A stretch of DNA of 60,043 nucleotides from Bradyrhizobium sp. (GTDB taxonomy: Bacteria; Pseudomonadota; Alphaproteobacteria; Rhizobiales; Xanthobacteraceae), in assembly GCF_004799405.1 (NCBI RefSeq), contig NZ_SSMW01000146.1, positions 1 to 60,043 of the forward strand. Reading direction: 5' to 3'. The position numbers were made by a program, and so were the translations under genes. How positions within the stretch are numbered: the stretch's first letter is position 1; each line of letters opens with the position of its first letter. Under the pieces are notes generated by a model, which was not told where the DNA came from, made no database searches, and saw only the letters and a program-made list of their open reading frames with translations. Of the stretch, positions 16,510 to 24,022 are shown one piece after another.

Positions 16510-18231
16510 CTACCCATTGCGCAAGCGCGCGGTAGCGCCGGTGCCGAACCCGGGAATCTGGTTGACGGCAAACACCACCGCAAAGGTGATCACCAGCATG
16601 GCAATGCCCAATACCGAGATCGCGGCGAGATCGCCGCTTTCATTGAGATCGTAGATCAGCACACTGAGCACCTTGGTCTGCGAGGTGAACAGCACGATTG
16701 CGGCGGACAGTTCGCGCATCACGCCGATGAAGATGAAGCACCAGGTCGCGATCACGCCGGTGCGCAGCAAGGGCGCGGTGATCTGGCGCAGCGATTGCAG
16801 CCGGGTGGCGCCGAGAATGCGGCTGGCGTCCTCGAGTTCGGGATGGATGGTGGCGAACGCGGCCTGCAATTGCTGATAGGCCGACGGCAGGTTGATGGTG
16901 AGAAACGCAATCAGCAGGATCCACAACGTGCCGTACAGCACGAAGGGCGGCCTGGTGTAACTCAGGAACAGTCCGACACCGAGCACGATCCCGGGAACGG
17001 CGACCGGCGCGGTGGCGAGGAAACCGAGCACGCGGGAGCCCGCGATCACGCGGCGTGTCGTGACATAGGCGATGACCAGCGCAAGGAGTGTGCCGATGGT
17101 CGCGGTCGAGGTGCCGAGGATCACCGTGTTCTTCAGGGCGAGTTGCGTCGAAGACAACTCGGTGAACACGAAGATGACGTTGTGCAAGGTGAGCGTGGCC
17201 GGCGTCACGAAGGTCGTCGCATTCGGCGAGAACGCGGCGTTGAGCAGCGCGAAATACGGCAGGAACACCGGATTGAGCAGCATCACGAGGCAGAACGCCA
17301 GCGCCGCCCAGCGCCATTTGTTCAGTTCGACCCGGCGCGGCGCGCCATATTTGCCGCCGACGACGGAATAGCCGCGGCGGCCCAGGATGAATTTCTGCGC
17401 CTGCAGCAAAAGAATTGTCAACAGCAACAGCGGCACCGCGGCGGCGGCGGCCAGTTCAAGCTTCGGCGGATACTGGAACAGGCTCCAGATTTTCGTGGTC
17501 ATGGTATGAAAGCCGGCCGGCAGCGCCAGGATTGCCGGTGAGCCGAACAAAGTCATCGCCTGCAGAAAGGCGATCAATGCGCCGGCGACCAGCGCCGGCA
17601 GCGCCAGCGGGATCGTAACGCGCCGCGCCGTGGTCCAGGTCTTGCCACCGAGAATGGCCGAGGCATCTTCGAGTTCGCCCGGCATGTTGTCCAGCGCGTT
17701 GGCGAGCAGGACGAACACGAAGGGGAAGGTGTAACAGGAAATCACGAAAATGATTCCGGTCATCGAATAGATGTTGAACAAATGTTGGTCGGGCTCGGCG
17801 CCGGTCAGGGTGCGGAACAACTGGTTGAGCAGTCCGCTGTTGGGCGCTGCCAGCAACTCCCAGGCGACCGCGCCGAGAAACGGCGGCGTCACGAACGAGG
17901 CGGTAACGAGCGAGCGGATGAACTGCCGCCCGGGCATGTCGGTGCGTGACACCAGCCATCCCATCGGGGCTGCGACGATGCAGCAAATGGTGGCGGACAA
18001 GGTCGCGATGATCGCGGTGGTCAGCAGCGGATCGAGAAAATCCGGGTCGGTGAACAGGGTGACGAAATTCTGCAGGGTCGGGTGATGGTCGCGGTCGGTC
18101 ACGCTGTAGAACGCCAGCCACGACAGCGGCATCACGATCAGCACCACTAGGCACGCCGCAAACAGCCACAGCACCGGCTTGGTCCAGTCGATCCTGGCCT
18201 TGGCGGGGTCGATGCTGCCGGTGATGGTCAT
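16510..18231 (-). CDS. Fused iron-type ABC transporter permease (FbpB-like)
   Basis: A 573-residue inner-membrane protein with about twelve hydrophobic segments and two copies of the binding-protein-dependent permease domain, as in FbpB/SfuB permeases for ferric iron (and related 2-aminoethylphosphonate or thiamin systems). The two EAA-type coupling loops are visible as ELEDASAILGGKTWTTARRV and ELEDASRILGATRLQSLRQI. The ATG at 18231 is chosen; a GTG five codons upstream is possible. Between this gene and the binding protein lies an inverted-repeat element. Genes run ATPase, binding protein, permease, oligopeptidase B. Confidence 0.87.
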   Translation of the reverse strand: MTITGSIDPAKARIDWTKPVLWLFAACLVVLIVMPLSWLAFYSVTDRDHHPTLQNFVTLFTDPDFLDPLLTTAIIATLSATICCIVAAPMGWLVSRTDMPGRQFIRSLVTASFVTPPFLGAVAWELLAAPNSGLLNQLFRTLTGAEPDQHLFNIYSMTGIIFVISCYTFPFVFVLLANALDNMPGELEDASAILGGKTWTTARRVTIPLALPALVAGALIAFLQAMTLFGSPAILALPAGFHTMTTKIWSLFQYPPKLELAAAAAVPLLLLTILLLQAQKFILGRRGYSVVGGKYGAPRRVELNKWRWAALAFCLVMLLNPVFLPYFALLNAAFSPNATTFVTPATLTLHNVIFVFTELSSTQLALKNTVILGTSTATIGTLLALVIAYVTTRRVIAGSRVLGFLATAPVAVPGIVLGVGLFLSYTRPPFVLYGTLWILLIAFLTINLPSAYQQLQAAFATIHPELEDASRILGATRLQSLRQITAPLLRTGVIATWCFIFIGVMRELSAAIVLFTSQTKVLSVLIYDLNESGDLAAISVLGIAMLVITFAVVFAVNQIPGFGTGATARLRNG

Positions 18232-18263
18232 GTGGCTCGCGCGCACTGCCGTGATGATACGTT

Positions 18264-18364
18264 CCCTCCCCCCTTGTGGGGGAGGGTTAGGGAGGGGGGT
18301 GAGCTACAAGCACCGAATTCGCAGCCACCCCCCTCTCCAGCTCTCCCCCACAAGGGGGGAGAGA
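18264..18364. repeat. Inverted-repeat element in the ABC transporter cluster
   Basis: Two arms of about 23 bases (from CCCTCCCCCCTTGTGGGGGA at 18264 and from CTCTCCCCCACAAGGGGGGA at 18341) are near-perfect reverse complements, and each is itself a hairpin. They flank a 54-base centre that contains AGGGAGGGGGGTG and its near complement. It is related to the modular elements at 20.7, 27.0 and 32.9 kb by the CTCCCC-CTTGTGGG-GGAG core, and interrupts the operon between the binding protein and permease. Confidence 0.8.
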
Positions 18365-18431
18365 GCAGAGCGTGCCTGATCGCTGCCATTCGATGTTCAA
18401 TCGACGAGTCGCTCCGGGCTATTTTCATCCG

Positions 18432-19499
18432 TCACACATGGAACAGCTTGGCATAGCGGGTCTTGATCTCTTCCGCCATTTTCTCGACGCCGGCGGCGTC
18501 TTCCTTCATCAGCTTGAGGTCGGAAAGCTTGCGCCGGCCGGGCTTCGGCACCACCTGCGCATGCGCCGAATATTGCGCGGTGTAATCGCTGAAGAATTGC
18601 TGGGTCTCGCGGGTATGCAGCCAGGCCTGGAACAGCCGCGCGGCGTTGGGATGCGGCGCGGTGGCGAATATGCCGGTCGGCCCCGAGACCGTCGGCGCGC
18701 CTTCGCTCGGATAGACCGGCTCGACCGGCTGGCCGGCCTCCTTCAGCAGCACGACGCCGTATTCGTTGCCATCGGCCATCACGGCGCGCTCGCCGAGCGA
18801 CAGCTTCTTCGGTGGATCGGTCGACGACTGCACCTGCATGACGCGCTGCTTCGACAGCTTCTCCAGATATTCCCACCCGAGTTCGCGGACGATCTGGAAG
18901 GTCGCGGTCATGATGGTGCCGCTATAGGCGGGATGGGCCTTGACCATCTTGCCGGCCCATTTCGGGTCGAGCAGGTCGGCAAAGCTTTTCGGCGCGTCGT
19001 CCGGTTTCACCAGGTTGGTGTTGTAGGCGATCGACGACAGATAGATCCGCGAGGTCGCCGACATGCCGTCGGGATCGCGAAACTGCGGCAGAAAATACTG
19101 CGCGATGTCCTCGCTCACGAACGGCGCCATCCAGCCGTTTTTCTTCCAGGAGATGAAGTGCGAGGCATCCGAGCTGTTGATCACATCAGCGGCGTGGATG
19201 TCGGAGCCGAATTCCTGCGCCACCCGCTGGAACAGCCGCTCCGATCCGGAGCGTTCGATCTGCACGGCGATGCCGGGATATTTGGCCTCAAAAGCCTTGC
19301 CGAGCTTCTCGCCAACGGGGAGATCCATCGACGAGTACAGGATCACCTTGCCTTCCTTGCCTGCCGCTTCGATCAGTTGCGGCGTGATCGCTTCGGCCGG
19401 CGGCGCCTCGGCACGCGCGGGCGATGCGAACACGGTTCCAAGCGCGAGCGCGGTCGAACTTTTGAGAATGTCGCGTCTCGACAATTTTCGCGTCTTCAT
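18432..19499 (-). CDS. ABC transporter substrate-binding protein (ferric-iron type, Tat-exported)
   Basis: A 355-residue extracellular solute-binding protein of the FbpA-like family 1 group. The N-terminus carries a twin-arginine signal (SRRDILKSSTALALG, cleavage near ARA at about 30). The mature part has the usual two-lobed pattern (VILYSSMDLPVGEKLGKAFE, then FADLLDPKWAGKM). Such proteins deliver Fe3+ or related ligands to the permease. It lies between the ATPase and permease genes on the same strand. The exact ligand cannot be told from sequence; phosphonates or polyamines are alternatives. Confidence 0.87.
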   Translation of the reverse strand: MKTRKLSRRDILKSSTALALGTVFASPARAEAPPAEAITPQLIEAAGKEGKVILYSSMDLPVGEKLGKAFEAKYPGIAVQIERSGSERLFQRVAQEFGSDIHAADVINSSDASHFISWKKNGWMAPFVSEDIAQYFLPQFRDPDGMSATSRIYLSSIAYNTNLVKPDDAPKSFADLLDPKWAGKMVKAHPAYSGTIMTATFQIVRELGWEYLEKLSKQRVMQVQSSTDPPKKLSLGERAVMADGNEYGVVLLKEAGQPVEPVYPSEGAPTVSGPTGIFATAPHPNAARLFQAWLHTRETQQFFSDYTAQYSAHAQVVPKPGRRKLSDLKLMKEDAAGVEKMAEEIKTRYAKLFHV

Positions 19500-19521
19500 C
19501 GTGTCCTCCGGCTCACTTTTG

Positions 19522-20583
19522 TTAGCGGCTCAGCGCCCGGCAACGTTCCGGCGGCAGCGTCAACCAGACCTGGGCGCCTTTGGGCACGGCGTTTTCCGTC
19601 GCCGTAATGGCGCGCAGCGTCGTGCCGTCGGCTGTTTCGACCATGTAGTCGCGGCTGGCGCCGAGAAAAACCTGCCGCGTCACGGTGGCCTTGACCACGT
19701 TTTGCGATGCCGAAGGTGCTGCGGTCGAAAGCTCGATGTCGTGCTGGCGGATCGCGACTGCGGCATTCTGACCGGCGGTCAGCTTCGCACCCACCACCTG
19801 CAGGGTCGCGCCCGCGAACGCGACGTGGTTGTCGTCGCGGGCCTCGCCCTTGATCACGTTGCTGGCGCCGATGAAGCGCGCGACGAATTCGGATTCGGGC
19901 CGGGCGTAGATATCCTCGGGCGAGCCGAGCTGGTCGATGACGCCGGCGTTCATCACCGCGATCAGGTCGGCGGTGGTCATCGCCTCCGACTGGTCGTGGG
20001 TGACGTAAACTGTCGTGTAGCGGTATTCGTCGTGCAGGCGGCGGATTTCGAAACGCATCTCCTCGCGCAGGTTGGCGTCGAGATTGGACAAGGGCTCATC
20101 CAGCAGCAGCGTTTCCGGTTCGACGATCAGCGCCCGCGCCAGCGCCACGCGCTGCTGCTGTCCGCCCGACAGTTCGCCGGGATAGCGCTGCGCGAGGATT
20201 TCGAGCTTGGTGGCTTTGAGGATCACGTCGAGCTTTTTGGCGATGGTGGCGCGATCGATCTTCCGCAGGCGCAGCCCGTAGACGATATTCTCGGCGACCG
20301 TCATGTGCGGCCACAGCGCGTAGCTCTGGAAGATCATCGACATCTTGCGCTGCTCGGGCGGCAAGGTGCGGGCCTGCGAGGATACCAGCCGGTCGCCGAC
20401 GCGGATTTCGCCGCCGGATGGTTCCAGGAATCCGGCAATCAGCCGCAGCGTGGTGGTTTTGCCGCAGCCGGAGGGGCCGAGCAGGCAGACCAGCTGCCCG
20501 TGGTCGATCCGCAGCGAGACGTTGTCGACCACCGTCAGCGATCCAAACCGCTTGGTCAGGTTACGCAATTCAACGGACGCCAA
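19522..20583 (-). CDS. ABC transporter ATPase with TOBE domain (FbpC/PotA type)
   Basis: A 353-residue ATPase that powers the adjacent transporter. It shows Walker A GPSGCGKTT (about 34-42), signature LSGGQQQR, Walker B LLLDEPLSNLDA and the switch histidine in TVYVTHDQSEA. From about 275 onward a TOBE domain follows (AAVAIRQHDIEL ... TVTRQVFLGASRDYMVET), as in iron, polyamine and sugar importers. It is the first gene of the leftward transporter run and ends 22 bases before the binding-protein start. Confidence 0.92.
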   Translation of the reverse strand: MASVELRNLTKRFGSLTVVDNVSLRIDHGQLVCLLGPSGCGKTTTLRLIAGFLEPSGGEIRVGDRLVSSQARTLPPEQRKMSMIFQSYALWPHMTVAENIVYGLRLRKIDRATIAKKLDVILKATKLEILAQRYPGELSGGQQQRVALARALIVEPETLLLDEPLSNLDANLREEMRFEIRRLHDEYRYTTVYVTHDQSEAMTTADLIAVMNAGVIDQLGSPEDIYARPESEFVARFIGASNVIKGEARDDNHVAFAGATLQVVGAKLTAGQNAAVAIRQHDIELSTAAPSASQNVVKATVTRQVFLGASRDYMVETADGTTLRAITATENAVPKGAQVWLTLPPERCRALSR

Positions 20584-20732
20584 TCAACTCTCCCCAAATA
20601 GCGCCGTTGTCGGCTGTCTTATTTATCGCTGGATCAATATAAGCACGAATGCCGGGGTAGCGGATAGACTTGGCGCCATAGACTTTGATTGGATTGACGC
20701 ATTGGTTCGATGTTTCGGCAACGGCGGTGAGC

Positions 20733-20928
20733 TCCCTCTCCCTTTGTGGGCCGAGACGAGCGAAGCTCGCTCTTAGAGGGTTGGGGTGAGGGGTTCAGGT
20801 CTATCGATAGTCTGTAACCCCTCACCCGGATCGCATCTGGCGATGCGACGTAGCCGAAGCTTCGCTTCGGCGTTCTTCTTCAAGAACGGCCGCTAAAGCG
20901 GCCTATGCCTCTCCCACAAGGGGAGAGG
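20733..20928. repeat. Modular nested-palindrome repeat, copy 2
   Basis: A mosaic of short palindromes bounded by a CTCTCCC-TTTGTGGG motif on the left and CCTCTCCCACAAGGGGAGAG on the right. Modules in order are GACGAGCGAAGCTCGCTC, a shared core (GGTTGGGGTGAGGGGTTCAG, then CTATCGATAG), GATCGCATCTGGCGATGCGA, GCCGAAGCTTCGCTTCGGC and GCCGCTAAAGCGGC. The core is nearly identical in copies at 27.0 kb and 32.9 kb. It occupies most of the 356-base gap between the aminotransferase and ABC ATPase genes; nothing else is seen there. Confidence 0.9.
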
Positions 20929-20939
20929 CGGTATTGGGA

Positions 20940-22127
20940 TCACGCACTTACACTTTCGCCCAACCACTCGATCGCCGCTTCGGTGCCGCCGCGGCCATGC
21001 GGGATAGCGAGCGCATTGAGTCCGACTTCGATCACGCCCAGCGTGCCCAAAATCATCGGGGCATTGACGTGGCCCATATGGGCGATCCGGAACGCCTGTC
21101 CGGCGAGATCGCCGATCCCGACCCCGAGCACCACGCCGCATTTCTCCTTGCAGTAGCGCTGCAGCACGGACGGATCGTAGCCGTTGGCCATCACCACGGT
21201 GGTCACGGTATTCGAGCGTTCGTTGGGCTCCGCGATGTTGAAGTTGAGGACCTGGCCCTCGGCCCAGACCGCGACCGCGCGGCGCACCGCTTCGGCCAGC
21301 AGGCGATGGCGCAGGAAGACGTTTTCAAGCTGCTCGTCGAACAGCATGTCGATGGCCTGGCGCAGCGCGAACAACAGGTGCACCGGGGCGGTGCCGGCAT
21401 ATTTCCGGTAATGCTCGGAGCCTTCGCGCTCGGTCCAGTCCCAATACGGCGTGCGCAGGTTCGCGGTCTTGTGCACCGCGCGGGCGCGGTCGTTGGCCGC
21501 GACGAAACCGAGGCCGGGCGGCGACATCAGGCCCTTCTGCGATCCGGACATCCCAACATCGACGCCCCACGCATCCATCTCGAACGGCATGCAGCCGAGC
21601 GAGGCCACGGCATCGACCATGAACAGCGCAGGGTGCCCCGCCGCCTTGATCGCCTTGCCGATGGCCTCGATGTCGTTGATCGCGCCCGAGGCGGTGTCGA
21701 CCTGGACCGCGAGAATCGCCTTGATGGCGTGGCCCTTGTCCTGCCGCAGGCGGGCCTCAACTTCGGCCGGCCGGATGGCGCGGCGCCAGTCGCCCTTGAG
21801 CACTTCGACCTCGGCGCCCATGGCCGCCGCAGCGTTGCCCCAGCCGATCGCAAACCGGCCGCTTTCCAGCACCAGGACCTTGTCGCCGCGCGACAGCACA
21901 TTGCTCAGCGCGCCTTCCCAGGCGCCGTGGCCGTTGGCGATGTAGATGTAGGAATGGCCCTTGGTGGCGAACAGCCGCGACAGATCGCGCAGCAGGCTGT
22001 CGGTCATGCCGATCAACTCATCGGAATAGATGTCGAGCGCGGGGCGATGCATCGCCCGCAGCACTTCGTCGGGCATTGTGGTGGGCCCGGGGATTGCCAG
22101 AAACTCTCGGCCCGCGCGAACGGTCAT
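20940..22127 (-). CDS. Serine/alanine-glyoxylate aminotransferase family protein
   Basis: A 395-residue class V PLP-dependent aminotransferase. The N-terminal IPGPTTMPDEV is the family's hallmark; Asp172 in FMVDAVASLG and Lys198 in SGSQKGLMSPPGLGF are the expected cofactor-binding residues. Enzymes of this group transfer the amino group of serine, alanine or aspartate to glyoxylate or related keto acids, and relatives act in photorespiration-like or C1 (serine-cycle) metabolism. No partner gene of the serine cycle is adjacent. It ends 12 bases from a repeat element. Confidence 0.88.
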   Translation of the reverse strand: MTVRAGREFLAIPGPTTMPDEVLRAMHRPALDIYSDELIGMTDSLLRDLSRLFATKGHSYIYIANGHGAWEGALSNVLSRGDKVLVLESGRFAIGWGNAAAAMGAEVEVLKGDWRRAIRPAEVEARLRQDKGHAIKAILAVQVDTASGAINDIEAIGKAIKAAGHPALFMVDAVASLGCMPFEMDAWGVDVGMSGSQKGLMSPPGLGFVAANDRARAVHKTANLRTPYWDWTEREGSEHYRKYAGTAPVHLLFALRQAIDMLFDEQLENVFLRHRLLAEAVRRAVAVWAEGQVLNFNIAEPNERSNTVTTVVMANGYDPSVLQRYCKEKCGVVLGVGIGDLAGQAFRIAHMGHVNAPMILGTLGVIEVGLNALAIPHGRGGTEAAIEWLGESVSA

Positions 22128-22200
22128 TTTCTTGTTCCTTTGGATGGGTTCGAGGGGATGGGATGCAGGAGAATAGCGGGAAATTCAAGCTGTTGGCGGT

Positions 22201-23049
22201 CTATTTTCGCAGCGTGCCGGCGAGCCCTTGCCAGAGTTGATCCTTGATCTCGGTCGCGGGCGGGCTTGGGAGAACCTCGGCCGGGCCGGCGCGCTTCCGG
22301 CAGGCCTCGACCAGCCGCAGAATCCACACCTCGCCGTCGGTATCATAGAGATCGCCGCCGCCGTTGCGCCCGGCGAATGTCGGCCCGATGCCGGTCACCT
22401 GATATTTGGCGTCCACCATCCCGGCGGTTTCCAGATCAGTGGCAAGCCGCAGCCGTTCGGCGTCGATGTCCGCGTCGATATGGTGGGTGACGGCGCCGGT
22501 ATAGTGGCTGACGCCGACGCTGCGGTCGAAGGTCACCGCGCCGAGCCAGACCGGGCGCTTCTCCTCGCCTTCCTCCAGCGCCTTCCAGAACCGCACATGA
22601 TGGCGGTGATCGGCGCTATTGCCGTCGGGCTTTTCGAACGCGAGATCCTCGCGCCGCTTCAGATAATAGAGATTGCTGACCGGGGCGTCGGGGTAGGGCC
22701 GGTCCAGCAAGACACTGCCGGCGATCTCGATCGAGGATCGCAGCGTCACCGGGTCGGCCGGAAGCCAGCCGGCGGCCTGCATGGCGCACAGCACGTCCTT
22801 GTCGTTGCCGACGAGCCCGACATTGATCGGATCGCCGGCGATGCCCTGCGCCGTCAGCGTCACCATCGGCAGCGTGGCGAGGCCCTTCTGGTGTTCGTGA
22901 TGGGTCCAGAAGCCCGGCAGCACCAGATAAGCCAGCAGCGTGTAGGCGCCGATGATCACCAGCGAGAGCAGCGCGTAGCGCCTGATCCGGCCGTGCTTCT
23001 GCGCCGGCGATTCCCCGCTATCCTGCAAGCCGTCTGGAATATCGGTCAC
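22201..23049 (-). CDS. LssY-like C-terminal domain protein
   Basis: A 282-residue protein with a short cytoplasmic N-terminus, one membrane helix (about 25-47) and a periplasmic domain matching the LssY C-terminal family (the segment with VGNDKDVLCAMQAAGWLPAD, then YLKRREDLAFEKPDG and RHHVRFWK). In Legionella this domain is joined to a membrane phosphatase; here it stands alone with an anchor. Function is not known. The nuclease-like gene lies 51 bases upstream on the same strand, so the two may be co-transcribed. Confidence 0.75.
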   Translation of the reverse strand: MTDIPDGLQDSGESPAQKHGRIRRYALLSLVIIGAYTLLAYLVLPGFWTHHEHQKGLATLPMVTLTAQGIAGDPINVGLVGNDKDVLCAMQAAGWLPADPVTLRSSIEIAGSVLLDRPYPDAPVSNLYYLKRREDLAFEKPDGNSADHRHHVRFWKALEEGEEKRPVWLGAVTFDRSVGVSHYTGAVTHHIDADIDAERLRLATDLETAGMVDAKYQVTGIGPTFAGRNGGGDLYDTDGEVWILRLVEACRKRAGPAEVLPSPPATEIKDQLWQGLAGTLRK

Positions 23050-23100
23050 GACGCCGCGCTCTCACAAATCCATCTGCGAAACTGGCACATCCGCCGGCGG

Positions 23101-23847
23101 TCAGCGCCGGGTCTCGCGGCAGCCGGCGGCTTCGGCCTCCTCGACCGAGCAGAACCAGCGCGTGCCCTTGCTGATTTGCATCTTGATCTGCGCATACCAT
23201 CGGCTGGTGGGCTTGTGATAGATGCATTCGCCAGCGCCATTGACGTTGCCCTTGATGGTGCAGTCGGGCGAGGGCGCCACCGATCCCGACGCGGAAGCCA
23301 GCAGGATCGCGTGGGAATTCGGCGGCGGCTTGGTGGCGCCGAGAATGACGGTCTTCTTGTTGCGGACCCGCCAGTCCCACGGTGCGATGAAGGCGCCCTG
23401 CCACATCCCGGCCTTGGCCTCGCGCGCGGCGCTCTCGTCGGCGTCGTAATCATGGGAAAACCGCACATAGGACAGCGCCCACCCGCTCTTCACCATCCAC
23501 TTCTGGATGTCTTCGCCGTCGACCTCGCAGCGCGCCACCACGCGTCCGCGGCGGTCGGTTCGCTGCACATGACAGGTCCAGGACTTGTTGTCGGCATGCT
23601 TGACCAGTTCGTCGCGCGCGGCGACGCCGCAGGTCCAACGCTCGCCGGTGTGGTTGAGGCAAAGCTGGTCCATCGACGGCGCGTCGATGCCGCCGAGACG
23701 GATCCGGGTGCTGCCGATCTGGATCTGATCGCCGTCGCGGATTTTCGGGACCCCGGTGATGTCGGCGGCTTCGGCGATGGCCGGCACCAGCAGCGTCGCC
23801 ATCGCCAGGAGAAATCTGATGCGGAATCTCACCAAGAGGAATCTCAT
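23101..23847 (-). CDS. Exported staphylococcal-nuclease-like protein
   Basis: A 248-residue protein with a signal peptide ending near AIAEAAD, then a thermonuclease (SNase) fold: IRLGGIDAPSMDQLC, RTDRRGRVVARC and the helix AREAKAGMWQG. Where SNases usually have Asp-Ala-Pro-Glu, this has Asp-Ala-Pro-Ser, so the catalytic glutamate may be missing, although the arginines are kept. Residues about 185-240 form an extra cysteine-containing C-terminal domain. The start is uncertain: 23847 and 23853 are both possible and no strong ribosome site is visible. Confidence 0.75.
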   Translation of the reverse strand: MRFLLVRFRIRFLLAMATLLVPAIAEAADITGVPKIRDGDQIQIGSTRIRLGGIDAPSMDQLCLNHTGERWTCGVAARDELVKHADNKSWTCHVQRTDRRGRVVARCEVDGEDIQKWMVKSGWALSYVRFSHDYDADESAAREAKAGMWQGAFIAPWDWRVRNKKTVILGATKPPPNSHAILLASASGSVAPSPDCTIKGNVNGAGECIYHKPTSRWYAQIKMQISKGTRWFCSVEEAEAAGCRETRR

Positions 23848-24022
23848 GATCATGAAAAGGGACCGGATTCGAATGCGTAGTCTTGTAATTATGCCGCCGG
23901 ATTGTGGTGCGGATTTGGCTGGCGTGCCAGCGCCCGGCGCCGTGGCCGCTGTCAACTTAACGCGATAGCTTGCCTACCATCCCCCTCCAGGGAAGGGTAA
24001 AGCAAAGCGATCCTTACGATAT

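Noticed and set aside
15469..17541. A 690-codon rightward frame across oligopeptidase B and the ABC permease
   Set aside because: It spans two well-supported genes on the opposite strand and shows antisense composition (long Asp/Arg/Gln-rich runs).
20934..22247. A 437-codon rightward frame opposite the aminotransferase
   Set aside because: The complementary strand has the PLP lysine and family motifs; this frame is a compositional shadow.
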